Below the pieces are notes generated by a model, which saw only the letters and a list, made by a program, of their open reading frames with translations, did not search any database and was not told the DNA's origin. A DNA stretch of 64,000 nucleotides from Apteryx mantelli. Taxonomy: Eukaryota > Chordata > Aves > Apterygiformes > Apterygidae. Position 1 is the first letter of the stretch. Every line of letters begins with the position of its first letter. Positions 25,243 to 37,064 of the stretch are shown here, in pieces. The stretch spans positions 75,991,268 through 76,055,267 of the forward strand of contig NC_089981.1 of assembly GCF_036417845.1 (NCBI RefSeq). Direction: 5' to 3'. The translations under genes were made by a program, and so were the position numbers.

Positions 25243-27327
25243 AGAAGCTGTATCCTTTACAAAAGGTAAAACGTTCCTCAAAGTTTCAAAGAATTTTGCT
25301 TTCTTAAACATAAAAGAGTGAAACACTGGTGGAAAAACTAAAGTTACCTTACTACATTAAACTTCCCATCTTCAAAGTAGGCATACACAGTTTCTTTAGG
25401 ACTATGACCTCAGTTTGCTACAGTATACAGAATAAGTCTTTGGCTAGTCGTATCATTATTAAAAAAAGAAAAAGCAAAAAAACTTTGCACCCCTACCTCC
25501 AGCAGACTTACAGAGACTAATTCTGAGACACTGCAAAATAAAGTAAGCAGTTATTACATTAGGAAGCTCTTGTTTCATTTTAGTCTTTCCAATGCCCATA
25601 CTCAAAGTACAATTGGACAATTTCTCATATTCAGGCATCCATTCAAAGATTTAATAAGCCAGAGGAACAGGTTGCACAAACCAAGCATCCTACAGGGACA
25701 GGAGGGAATCACAACACTGTCTGTCATTGTCTTGCAAGCAGGAATGCCACTTTTTTTTTTTTTTATTAGAGCAGTGAAATGGAAAAATTGTGGTTTCATG
25801 AACCCTTATAGACCTCACCATATTATTCCCAAGAATCAGCCAGGAGCAAATTGAGAAATAATTGTTTAAATACTGACTTCCAGAAAAAGGAGCAGAAAGT
25901 AGACACCAATCCAAAACTGACTGCCCCATGAAAATCCAGCAGTCATTTTCTGCAACTTTTCAAGCTTTACAATGACTGTATCAGCTTCTTCACTGTACCA
26001 GCACACAAAACCTCTCAAATTGGTATGACAACCAATTTCATTTGCTCCTGACTGACAGAATCAGGTGCAGCATGCCCCAGAGGGAAAGGATGCATCTCTA
26101 TTTTAAGAAGAGTTAATGTATTAATATGTCATCAGTACAACTCTGGACAGGAAAGTGAAAGATGAAATGTTGGTGCTGGTCATCCCAAGCAGACAGCCAT
26201 TCTCCCTCTCCACCAGCCAACCTGGGCGACTTCCTCCAAGTCTAAAAACAATATTCCAGAAACAGAATTCCTCTGGGGGGGAGGAATCATTCATGCAGCT
26301 TCCTGCTGAGACCCACTTTATTTGGAGAAGGTAGCTTCCAAAGTAAAGGTTATTCAATTGCAAGATCATAAATACATTCACAGCAGCCTCCAAACATTAA
26401 TATCAAAACTTAGGCAGTGTTCTCCTCCATGGTGGGTGGCAGAAGTTAGAAAAATTGTGCTGGTTCAGAAAAGTTAGGGATGAGTACCAAGAAAGGACTG
26501 TTGAAGTGCAGTCTCATCAAGCTCCTGAACCCCAGTAGCTCTATCCATGCCACCTGGAAGTTCCCAGATCAGCCAGAGGTCACCACCCTTACAGGGCAAT
26601 GGAACATCGACCCAGAACGCTGTGAGCTTATTTTGAGAAGTCAGTTTTGTTTATATGAAAGGATCCAAACTGAGCTGGATAAATCAGTCAAAGGGTTTTA
26701 AATACACAACTGTAGATACTTCCTAAGAGCATGTCCAATGAAAAAAAACTCCTCCAAACTATGCAGACACATTAAAAAATGCTTACATATCAAGGATTCA
26801 ACTGGCAGGACTGAATTAACTTTTAAATAGGCGTAGGGCACCAGCCAAGACTGTAAGATATAAACATTTTGTTACTGGTTTTAAAGAATTAAGAAGTTCA
26901 ACTTTGTAAACACACATCAAACTATTTCATTCTGTCAGTAGTCAATGGAAGAATATATTGGCAATACTGTCTATGCAGGTAGAAGAATCTAATGTCAAAT
27001 TATCCACACACCTAAACAGAATGCTTCCACCTTTGGACTTTAGCTTCCAGAATGATAAAACATAGTCTATTGTCTAAACATTTGATGCTTCATTCTTTTT
27101 TCTGCAATACAAAGCTTGTATAGCTGCCTGGAACCAGAGACTTGTTATAAAAGGATAACTCAGTATTTGCTAACTCAGGCATCTGTTTTGGTTTCATGAG
27201 ATATGCTCTAGTGGCCTAATATTTTCACCTCTTCCAAGAATCAGAAATTAAAAACTGAAGAATGAGAAGGCAAACTGTTCTGTTACAACTCCATCGTTTT
27301 AAGAACTGTAAATAGGTGCGATTTTCA

Positions 27328-29390
27328 AGGATCACTTCTTCCACGCTCAGGAATGGCCCATCCCCATGTGCAGGAAGTCAAGCGAAGGAGGCCTGCATGG
27401 ATGAATAAGGAGCTCCTGACTAAACTCAAACATAAAAAAACAAAACAAAACAAAGAAAACACAACAACACACACACACCCCCCACACAGAGAAGAGATGG
27501 AAGCAGGGTCAGGTGACCCAGGAGGAATATAGAGACTATGTGCAAGCATGAAGAGAGGGAGTTACAAAAGCCAAAGCCTACCCAGAGTTGAATCTGGCAA
27601 GGGATGCGAAAGGCAACAAGAAAGGCTTCTTCAGGTACAACAGCAGCAAAAGGAAGACTAGGGAAAGCGCAAGCCTGCTGCTGAATGGGAATGGGGAGCT
27701 GCTGACAAAGGACAAAAGGCTGAGGTACTCAATACATTTTTAATCTTAATCTTTATTGATAAGACCTGCCCTTGGGAATCCCAGGTGCCAGAGACCAGGG
27801 GAAAAAGTCCAGGGCAAGGAAGACTTATGCTCAGTGGAAAAGAATCAGGTTAGGGAATGTTTAAACAAACTGGACATACACAAGTCCATGAGACCTGATG
27901 GGATGCATCCATGAGTGCCGAGTGAGCTGACCCATGTCACTACAAGGCCTCTATCTGTGAAAGGCTGTGGCAATCAGGCAAGGTTCCTAAGGACTGAAAG
28001 AAAGCAAACGTCACTCCTATCTTCAAGAAGAGCAAAAAGGAGGATCTGGGGAACTACAGACAAGTCAGCCTCACCTCAATCTGTGGGAAGGCGTTGGAGC
28101 AAATGATCCTGAAAACCATTTCCAGAGAGAGGTCAAAAAGGTGACTGGGAGTAGTCAGTATGGATTTAGGAAGTGGAAATCACACCTGAACAACCTGACA
28201 GCCTTCTAAGACAAGAAGGCTAGCTCCGGGGACAAGAGGAGAGCAGTGGATATTGTTTATCTTGACTTTAGTATGGCTTTTGACACCATCTCCCATCACA
28301 TCCTCAGACAAACTGAAGAAATACAGATTAGAAAAACAGACAGTGAGGTAGAATGACAACTGGCTGAACTGCCAGGCTTAAAGGGTTGCAGTCAGCAGCA
28401 TAAAGCTGGAGGCTAGTCATCAGTGATGTACCCCAGGGGTAAATACTGAGGCCAGTACTGCTGTACATCTTCATTATTGACCTGGATGATGGGACAGAGT
28501 GCACCCTCAGCAAATTTGCAGACAATACAAAACTGAGAAGTGGCTGATACACCAGATGGTCGTGCTGCCATTCAGAGGCACCCTGACAGACTAGAGAAAT
28601 GGGCAGACAGGAACATCATGAAGTTCAAAGGGAAATGGAAGGAGCTGCACCCGGGGAGAAATAACGTCACACAGCAGCACGTGGTGGGGGCCGACAAGTT
28701 GAAAGGCAGCTTTGTAGAGAAGGACCTGGGGGTCCTGGTGGACAAGGAGCTGAACATGAGCCAGCAAAGCATCCTTGCAGCAAAGAAGGCCAACAGCCTC
28801 TTCGGCTGCATCATTAAGAGTGTTGCCAGCAGGTTGAGGGAGTTAATTATTCCCTGCTACTCAGCACTGGTGAGACTACACCTGGAGTGCCATGTCCAGT
28901 TCTGAGCTCCCCAGCACAAGGAGGGCATGGACATACTGCACCAGGTCCAGCAAAGAGCCACAAAGATGATTAAGGGATTGGAGCATATGTCATACAAGGA
29001 GAGACTGAGAGAAGTGGGACTGCACAGACTGGAGAAGAGAAGGCTCAAGGGGATATTATCAATGTGTATAAATACCTGAAGGGGAGGCAGAGGGGGAGAG
29101 GTGGGTGAGGGAGGGTAAAAAGAGCCAGACTCTTCTTAGTGGTTCCTGAGAGGGAACAACACTGAGAGGGCAACAGGCAATGGGCACAAACTGAAATACA
29201 GGAAATTCTATTTAAACATGGAAAAAAAAAACTTTTACTGTATAGATGATTGAACACTGGAACAGGTTACCCAGAGAAACTGCGGAGTCTCCATCCTTGC
29301 AGATATTCAAACCCAACTGGACAAGCTCCTGAGCAATCTGCTTTCAGGAGAGGTTGGACTAGACAATCTCCAACCTCAGCCATTCTGTGA
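27328..29390 (+). mobile_element. CR1 LINE, 5'-truncated, about 2.05 kb
   Basis: Better preserved than the copy at 9-11 kb and truncated at nearly the same point. Readable pol pieces: GCAGGAAGTCAAGCGAAGG and ATGAATAAGGAGCTCCTGAC (27,370-27,420), YLDFSMAFDTISHHILRQ near 28,259-28,315, FADNTKL near 28,514-28,534, DRLEKWADRNIMKFKGKWKE near 28,588-28,645, VEKDLGVLVDKELNMSQQ near 28,714-28,768, and RLRELIIPCYSALVRLHLEC. The 3' end is GGTTGGACTAGACAATCTCC followed by CATTCTGTGAG. The catalytic motif is FADN, not FADD, and several stops interrupt the ORF, so it is dead. An A/C-rich simple repeat (about 27,430-27,487) expands the 5' part. Confidence 0.9.
27430..27487 (+). repeat. A-rich / (AC)n simple repeat inside the CR1 copy
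   Basis: AAAACAAAACAAAACAAAG-type runs, then ACAACAACACACACACAC, then CCCCCCACACAG. It lies where CR1 normally has an A-rich coding stretch (CTAAACTCAAACAT precedes it), so it looks like expansion of an internal A-rich segment. Confidence 0.7.
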
Positions 29391-29672
29391 GACCTCTTAA
29401 CTTTAGGAACACCCCTTCAGACAACTATGGTGTCCTCCTTTCTGCCTATATGAGCAGATAGTATTTTATCTACTATCTGCTAGACTACATACTACCATTG
29501 GTGTGCAATTCTTCTCCTGAATGTTTGGATTGCTCCCAATCTGCAGAAACAGTATTTCTCAGCCATCTCTTAACCAAATAACTTAATCATGGAAAAAAAA
29601 AATTCTTAAACCACCTTGAGCAGCACTGCCTTTCTTAAAAAGAAGCTTGCACACACGATAATGTTTGTGGTT

Positions 29673-29686
29673 CCCCCCCCCCCCCC
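29673..29686 (+). repeat. Poly(C)14 homopolymer
   Basis: Fourteen consecutive C on the plus strand, so G14 in the SETD3 pre-mRNA. It lies about 280 bp beyond the end of the second CR1 copy. Confidence 0.9.
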
Positions 29687-30557
29687 AATCTGTTCACAGA
29701 CCAACTTCTGACATTTTATAGACCACAGATTGGGAACTTTACTTGCTGACTGGAAGAATTAAGGTTCTGGTAGAACTTTTTTTTAAATTTTTTTTAACTT
29801 TGAAAGAGAAAAATAAATCAAGGGAGCAGTACAAACATCTTTCCAGGTTAACATTTCTATACATTGATACATGTGCTCATATACATTCACAAGCATAACT
29901 GCAGACACCAAGAAACTTGAGACTTGAATTAGCAACAGGCAAATTTGCAAAACTATCTTTCAGAACTCTTTGAAATATTTCAATAGAAAAAAAAATCTGA
30001 AAGCCCCTTCTCCCAGTGTCTGAAGTTATGTGGCTACATCTATAAGCTTTGTCATCAGGTAAGGGTAACCAACAAACGTCTCTAGGACTAGGCGCAAAGA
30101 CAACCACAGTGGTTCCAACCCACAGCTACTCAAGCTCATTCCCCTCCCACCACTCATCCTTGAGTGATTGACTGGGGAAGGAAACAGGGTATGCCTTGGT
30201 TGCCATTTATTCCCCTACTGCCCTTCCTCATAACTCATATCCCCTTAAACTATTATCAGTATAGGCTTGCTGAACGAGATCCAGCACATGGGAAGTACCG
30301 GTCCTATGATGCAGGTTCTGTGGAAGAGGAAACCCACAGAATATATTCTGTTTCCACTCCACTAAAACAACACTACATGAAGACTTGGGCACTAGTGTTA
30401 TATAGCATTAAAGACTTTTAAAGGAAGATTCTGCTATTTCTGTTAACTGCTTATTAAGAAATACATGCAATGCTTGCACTGAGAGAGATTTAGTTTTGTT
30501 GTGAGTTGCATAATTCCAACACTATCATACCCTAAAATGTATTTTTCTCTCTCCCCC

Positions 30558-30640
30558 TATATGTTATATAACATATATATACACACATTTTTATACATAC
30601 ATAATATATATAAATATTTATAAAATATATAAAAAAGCAA
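30558..30640. repeat. AT-rich low-complexity tract
   Basis: ATATAT/TATAAA-rich sequence with short TATACACAC and TTATACATACATAATATAT segments, in SETD3 intron 1. Confidence 0.8.
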
Positions 30641-33600
30641 AATCTAAAAATTGTCCCACATGCAAAAGAATCAAAGTGTTAACACAAGAGCCCAAGAGAT
30701 GCACTCCCCTTCTTTCAGGTGCAGGTTGCTGGCATGCTAACAGAAACAACTGCAAAGCAGCTAATTATAACTGGTACATTTACAGTCCATCTTCAGCTAC
30801 AAAGACAGTTTTGGCCTACATTAACAGACTGGCTGAAAGCCATGGCAGCTCAAGCACAGTTGTTCAGTCATTTCCAGCAGAGGTCCTTCAGAAATATTGA
30901 GAAGACATCCGAGAGTAAAACATAACAGGAAGTAGATACTAATCTCATCCCATGCATTTGACAGCCTTTAACTTTGCCTTGGGCTCAAAAATTCTTCTGA
31001 AATGTAGAAGAATCAAATTAGAAGTAATATTCTATTTTGGTTCTTATTAGGACATCAGCAGCTAGAGGCTCAGAAACTTACCTTTTGTCTTACAACATTG
31101 TATCACCTAGACCTGGCCTTGAGGCATCTAAACATCTGTTCCCATGCACTCACTGGAGACAAAGCTGCGCTCAAAGTCATTCACATCTCAGCATGTTTCA
31201 AAGACAGACAATGTGGAATTTTTCCTGCATCTGATAGGTACTCTGCTTTAGCCTGCGCAACAGATCCCAGAACTGAAAGCAAGATTGTAGTGATACCTCT
31301 TCAGCACTCCAAGGAGTAAGGTATAGAAAAGATTAGCAGAATTGCTGAACAATGTGGGAAAAGGGGTAAAGGACAGACAGGGACAGAACTGGAATAGTCA
31401 TTTGGTGGAAGAGATGCAGGCAAGAGCCAATATAGGACAGAGAAGCTAAAAACAGAAAAAGGGAGCAAAGAAGGTTATGGCAGAGGAAGAGCAGGAGCAA
31501 GAATGTAAAGCAATGTTAAAAAACCTGGGCACTGAACTTGTTTAATTACTACAGTACAAGCTTCTTCAGTCTAGCTGCAGATCCACAGACTAACACTGAC
31601 AGCATTAACAGGGCACTTTTAAGGTAACATCAAAAACTCCTAATGTGCTTTATTTATAGATTTGACTGGTCCTTTCACATATTTTACACTTTATTTTTGC
31701 TTAAAACATTTTTAAACCTCTGAAACCAGATCCAGGAAGCTGAAGTGCCTCTAATAAGTTTGCTGGCAAACAACAGCCAGAATTAAATTCATAATTCTTT
31801 GTTTGCTATGAAAAACTGTACCATCATAGGTTCACCAACATTATTGCAAGTCTAAAGCATCTGGAAAAAAGAGAAGTTAGCACTACTGCTGTATGCACTG
31901 CATGCAACTACTCTGAAAAGAGCAAAATTTATTAAACCATTTTGTTTTTAGGTTACAGAAAAATTATGGTATATAAATATTACTCTGATACTGAGAAACA
32001 GCCATGCTGCAGAGTAATATCAAAAGTAGTTACTAAAATTAGCTAAATGTTTATTTGATCCACTTATAAAATCCACCGATTTTAACAAATTCAGCTAATT
32101 ACCAGGAAGCAACTTCCAAAGACATTGAGTCTTATAATTAGAATCAAAGAACACTGTCTTGACAATATTCTGACCTGGTATGCTCAAAATACTCTTAGAA
32201 CTACTAAAAAAGTAGGAAGTACTATCAGTAGAGAGTTAGACATTACTTCTTTCATTTTAGTTGAACCTGGTTAAATACTAAAACCAGAACTGCCTCAAGT
32301 GAAGTATAAACTTCTGGTAAGAAACTATTAAAGCGAAAATAACACAAAATGCTAAAGGGGCAAAGAAGAGTGGCAATATATAAGTCAACATCCCAAAGAC
32401 AAGCTTATGTATTTCACAATTACTATCACTTATCAGCTTGTTAATCCTGAACTGATTAATACCTAAGAATACTGTTTTCTTTTCCCTGCTCTTTCACTAA
32501 AGCTTACTGTCTTCGGCAGGAGGAAGGCTTCTTACCGTAAACACCTCGCTGATCTTCAGGGGAAGATAGTTTACTAGCTGCCACACAGGAAACAATTCAG
32601 ACTCACTCTCAACAATTAATAACCTTTCCACCTCCCCTACAAACCAGCTCCTTAGACAACTCTGACTAGAAGAGTAAAAATATTTACTCTGCAGGAAAAA
32701 TAAATAAATGGACAAGGTAAACTCCACCACTTTGCCATCCTACTCTTGTCATTTCATTTCTTTACTTGAATTTAGGTCTTCCTGAAGACTCCCACACAGT
32801 TTTTTTCCAAATTCCTTTCCTTCAAGCATAAAGGATGAAAACTAGTGCACTGGTTTTTTTATTCATATATTTTTAAATACAGTCTTCATTTATAAAAATA
32901 TTAACATCACTTTATAGACCTAAGACTCCTAATTGAGAATCAAGCAATTCACCCTGGTTCAGACATCAGAGCACAGACAGAACTAACAAAACAGCCCACG
33001 CCTACAAAAACACTTGTCGCTTAACACATTGGCATCATGGTATGTCCTACCTTACTTTACCAAGTGCTGAACATTACTATGTTCTGGTGGTAAAAATACA
33101 GATCCCCTGATATCTTCAATATCCTCAGACTGTCTCTTTCTTTTAAAGAACAACCACTAAAACGCTCATTTTCTGAAACAATATATCAGTTTAACTGTAT
33201 AATCAGCATCATTATGGTGAAGTATGATATTCAAGTTCATTGTATTAATTACAATAAAAATGTCATTAAGATGTTCACTTTTCTATACAGAGGGACATAA
33301 TGTGTTTTATTTTTAAGTTATTTACAATATCACAATTAGAAGCCTATTTAAAAATTCAGATCCAACTTCAGCATACAGCTCAGACCATCTCTAACTGGAA
33401 ACAGCAATGTACAGATTACAAATTATTTCAGGGTTTGGGCTTCTTGCCCCCTTGCCAAGATCCCAGCTCTATCTCTAGGCATGCCATGACATGGATGTAT
33501 TTTTCAGATTTTATTTCAACACATACTTCAATCCAGCCAGCTAAACATAGCTGAAACCTCCATTAAAGTGAAAGCTAGCATGCTTGAATCTTTACCATAC

Positions 33601-35068
33601 TAAATAACCTAACTGAACAAAAATATCTGAAAACATCCCCCCTCTTTTGGCCCATCGTGCTATTCCCTCCAGCAACTTCTACACCCGCTTACAATTTTAT
33701 ACCCGGACAAGATATCAGACATGTAGAATGCTACAGTCACTTACTTATCTACAGTAGTTTCAAAATGCTATATTTTGAACTGCCACTCTAATGTAGAAGT
33801 TAGGAAGTTGTTGAGAATTAAAGACACATGCAAAGTGCAGCCTCAGCTTAAGCAACTCTATACAAGTCCTGCTCTGAGTAGGAAAGGACAACGAGGAACA
33901 GTTTCATTACAAGTTCCATTTTAGCAGCTTCTGTAGTAATATGGAGAGGTTGCAACACCCAGGCTGTGCAGGAGCAATTTCCCTGCAGATAAGCAGTTTA
34001 AATGATACTTGGCTTAAATGCAGAATGTTTATTTTAATGTTAAGAGTCACCTTTTTCCTATTAGGTTTAGCCCCTTTACTAAAAGCAGGTTACAGACTGT
34101 GTGAGAAAAAGAAACAAAATAGAGTGCTCTTTCCCTGCCATGGAAAGGCACTAAAGAATCACATACCAGCAGAAACATTACTGAGCCAGATCTTGAGAAC
34201 TGGAGGTATGGGAGGCTCTTTGGAAAGCTAAAGAAGTAGGAGTAGGGAGTATTCAAAATGTGTCACATATAAAAAAAGGAATTACATCATGGGGAAAGCA
34301 GTTTTAATCCATTTGTTTAACTCTACTTTCTTATCAACGTCTGGGGGATGGGGCAAGGGAAATGAGCATTAAGAAGTGAATGCCGCTGCCTCACTCACTC
34401 CAAAATCACGCAGACTGGGTTTAAACAAAACCCACCCACGTCGGAGCAGAGGAGCAAACAGGCGGTGGGCCGCGGAGAGCACGCCAATCTCCTCTGGCAA
34501 GTAAGTGGGAGAGAGAAACAGGATGACGAGTGGGAGCCGGGAGGCGGAGTGGCGTCACCCCGCTTCCCCCGGCGAGCGGGACGGAGGCCGCATCTCCCCC
34601 GAGGGGGGAGCCGGAGCCGGAGCCGGGCGCCGAGCAGGAGGCGGCGGCGAGGCGGGCGCTGCCCCGCGCGCGGAGGGGGCGCCGCGCGTGGGCGCGCGGC
34701 GGGTAACGGCTCGCTAACGGCCGCCCGCGAGGGCGCGAGTGGGCGCCGAGCCTCCCGCGACGGCGACGCGGCAGCCCCCACGGAGCAGAGCGCGCGGGGC
34801 AGGGCCAAACCCCAGGGGAAGGCGCCTGGGGGCAGCGCGGCGACGGAGCGAAGGGGACGGCGAGGCCTGGGCCGGCGCCGCGCGCCCCGCGGGGGGAAGG
34901 AGGGTGTCCGGAAAGGGCCGCGCGTCCCACAGGAAGGGGAGGCGGCGGGGCGAGGCGAGGCCCCTCCGGGGGGCTCCGCGCCGGGAGGGGGCCCGGGCCG
35001 GGCCAGGGGGCGGCCAGCGCCGGCCCCCGCTCGGCGGGCGGAGGAGGGCTGGCGGAGCCCCGCCTTAC

Positions 35069-35215
35069 CTCCCGCGCGGCGGCGGCTGTGCCTCGCCTGC
35101 TGCGAGCGGCGCCGAAGCCGAGCTCCTCTCGCCGGACACCGCTGCCGGGGGCGGGCGGCGGGAGGCGGTGGCCGCGCTAGCCCGAGCCCCGCACTCCCAG
35201 CGCCCGGCCCCACCC
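35069..35215 (-). other. SETD3: SETD3 non-coding first exon (right edge approximate)
   Basis: Inside the CpG island the minus strand has a strong donor, GGGAG|GTAAGGCG, with GT at 35068-35067. The next SETD3 exon begins with only seven 5'UTR bases before its ATG, so a spliced leader exon must exist upstream, and this is the best donor at a CpG-rich candidate start. The transcription start is inferred to lie just downstream of the ATTGG box at 35231-35235; the exact right edge cannot be read from the sequence. Confidence 0.6.
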
Positions 35216-35230
35216 CGCCCCGCTGCCGCC

Positions 35231-35534
35231 ATTGGCCCGACCGCGCCGACACGGAAGACCCCGCCCCCTCCGGGGCCCATAGCGGCCAATCCGCAGCGAC
35301 CACCCCTTCGCCTTCGCTACCGGTCTTGGAAAAGGGCATGGCCGCTCCCCCATTGGCTGCAATTTAATCCGTGCCTCCGGCTTCTTACTGGCTTTTGCGG
35401 CTTGCAATCTTCTCGCTCCTGCTTTCTGATTGGTCAGTTCTAAGGCCACGGGAGCGCGTCGCGTGCCTGCTCTTCGAGTTTAGCAGACGCTGAAGGAGAC
35501 GGGATTGGCTGCGCGGGCTGCGGGTTCTCATTGG
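35231..35534. promoter_or_regulatory. Cluster of six CCAAT/ATTGG (NF-Y type) boxes
   Basis: ATTGG occurs at 35231-35235, 35352-35356, 35429-35433, 35504-35508 and 35530-35534, and CCAAT at 35286-35290. Several have the extended NF-Y context (GATTGGTCAG, GATTGGCTG, CATTGGCC). Five of the six point in the same direction. They lie in the interval between the two inferred start sites. Confidence 0.8.
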
Positions 35535-35599
35535 CCGTTAGTCCGCAGCGGCTCGCTGCTCGCGCGCCATGCCCGCGTGACGCCGGCGTGATGACGCAG

Positions 35600-35706
35600 A
35601 GAGCGGCCTGGCCTGGTTCCCAAGATGGCGGCGCGCAGGGTGCGGAGGCCGCGCTGTCGTTAGTGGCTCTGCGCTCCCGTGGGGTTTTCTCTCCCGTGCG
35701 TGGCCT
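35600..35706 (+). other. CCNK: CCNK non-coding first exon (left edge approximate)
   Basis: Inferred leader exon: it contains the YY1-type site and ends at GGCCT|GTGAGTGCG, the best donor in this part of the island (GT at 35707-35708). Human CCNK, as I recall, has one non-coding exon before ten coding exons, which fits. The start site is inferred from motif position only. Confidence 0.5.
35621..35632 (+). promoter_or_regulatory. YY1-type motif near the CCNK start site
   Basis: CAAGATGGCGGC matches the AAGATGGCGGC YY1 consensus in the orientation usually found just downstream of transcription starts. It suggests that CCNK transcription begins slightly upstream, at about 35,590-35,625. Confidence 0.65.
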
Positions 35707-37064
35707 GTGAGTGCGTTATGGGGTGTGGGCACCGGGGCGGCCTGCCTTCCCCGGGTCGTGGCTTGGGGGGCCTGGCCCGGGGAGGAAGAGTGAGAGAAAG
35801 GAGCCGGGAGCCTGGAGTGTCTGGCGGGGGCGGGGAGTGAGCGCCCGCCCGGGCACTGGAGGCCTCGTCTGCGGCGGGAGGGGACACCGGAGGGGCCGGG
35901 AGGAGCTGCCTTCCCCCCCGGCCTGGGGCTGCCAGGGTCGGGCTCCGTCAGCTAGTTTGTTCAGAAAGGAGAGAAAGAAAAAAAATCTTTAAGATCTTTT
36001 CAGTATTCACGAGGGGTTTAAAAAAAACCCGAAACCTTATTATTTTGCTTTTGATTATTGTGGTTTTGATTGCAGAGTTTGAGGTGATTGCTTTGAAAGT
36101 GTTTTTAGGGGAATTAGTTTTGGTTCATTTGTTTTTTACAATTTTGCTTTTGGGAGTCCTTTTGCTGCTCATAGAAGCAGCTCTCTTGTTGCTTTTCAGA
36201 AAGGGAGTTTTAATGTTAGTTGAGCTTTAAACTGTTTACAACTTTAAGCATCAAAATAAAATGTAAAGAAAATGGTCTCTCAAGATTTGTAAAAATAATG
36301 TTTCCTTGATAATAATGATGGGAGTGTGTGGTGGTGCTACTGGGCTGTTTTACTGACTCTAGAAATGGTTTCAAATAACCATTCACTTCTTTGTGACAGA
36401 TGTCGGATCGTCCTGTCACTAGTACCTTTAACAGTGGAGGTTCCACCAATGTGAATATGGAGCAAAGGTGGTTTCCTTTGTTCTGAAAAAGAGAAACTTT
36501 CTGAAGTTAGACAAAGGCACTTTACTTTAAAGAGGGAAACATTAAAAAATTAAGCTTAGCTTAATTTTAAGAGCTTTGCATTTGGGTCTTTCTCTGACTG
36601 TTATACTTAGAGCAATGAATTATATCATTTATATTATACCATTCACTACAGAAACCCTTGCAGGTGACTACAGTAGTTTTTGCATAGTATCTGTAGCTTA
36701 TTGAATTACAATGAAATAATCTTATCCCTGTTTTCTAGCCTGAAAGAGATAAAGGTGCTAAGACAGTTTTCATTCTCACTTTCAAGTGAGACATGGATGG
36801 ACATTGGTTATAACCCAAACACCAAAAAGTTATCTGTGGAACTGTATGCTGTCAATGTAGATTTGCAAAATACAAGTCAACACAGGAAAATAACGTGCTA
36901 ATTGAGTGTGATCAGTTGCCTTGTTTTGGGGATGGTTTTAGATCACACAGTACCATACAGACTCCCATTACTTGATTTAATCTTTCTATTACTCATCTTT
37001 GAGCATGGAAAAAAAAGTTCCTTTTCTGGTATTTTTAAAGACATGTGTTTTCCTTTTCTTAAAG
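35707..37064 (+). other. CCNK intron 1 with an exon-like pair
   Basis: This runs from the CpG-island donor to the acceptor TTTTCTTAAAG before the start-codon exon. The first 250 bp are still GC-rich; the remainder is T-rich. Two exon-like blocks at 36400-36467 and 36739-36785 are not explained by the known gene model and are discussed in the findings. Confidence 0.55.

Larger units (their letters stand above)
8594..35068 (-). other. SETD3 intron 1 (about 26.5 kb)
   Basis: This runs from the CpG-island donor (35068) to the acceptor before the start-codon exon (8594). Contents that can be supported: CR1 LINEs at about 9055-11021 and 27,328-29,390, a possible L2-like relic at 16,980-17,320, an (AC)n repeat at 19,259, AT-rich tandem DNA at 22,990-23,116 and 30,558-30,640, and G14/C14 homopolymers. 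The long stretches 11,022-16,980, 17,320-27,300 and 29,400-34,400 are AT-rich with no exon, RNA gene or convincing ORF. Distal enhancers may be present but cannot be read without conservation data. Confidence 0.6.
34440..35950. promoter_or_regulatory. CpG island, divergent SETD3 / CCNK promoter
   Basis: About 1.5 kb of very GC- and CpG-rich DNA, in contrast to the AT-rich flanks. It contains the probable SETD3 leader exon on the minus strand and the probable CCNK leader exon on the plus strand, roughly 400 bp apart. It has no obvious TATA box. It contains CCAAT boxes, GC-rich Sp1-like runs on both sides, and ATF/CREB-like TGACG cores at 35,578-35,582 and 35,592-35,596. A bidirectional CpG-island promoter is the usual arrangement for two broadly expressed divergent genes. 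Confidence 0.9.

Noticed and set aside
28540..28905. 121-codon ORF as a host gene
   Set aside because: It is the C-terminal part of the CR1 reverse transcriptase (EKWADRNIMKFKGKWKE, EKDLGVLVDKELNMSQQ).
34395..35443. Long ORFs of 234-314 codons on both strands (e.g. 34395-35339 minus, 34465-35367 plus)
   Set aside because: They lie in the CpG island, overlap on both strands and in several frames, and consist of Ala/Arg/Gly/Pro runs. High GC removes stop codons; no protein similarity is seen.
36045..36230. 61-codon hydrophobic ORF downstream of the CpG island
   Set aside because: It is a T-rich stretch read as Leu/Val/Ile; no conserved motif or initiation context.
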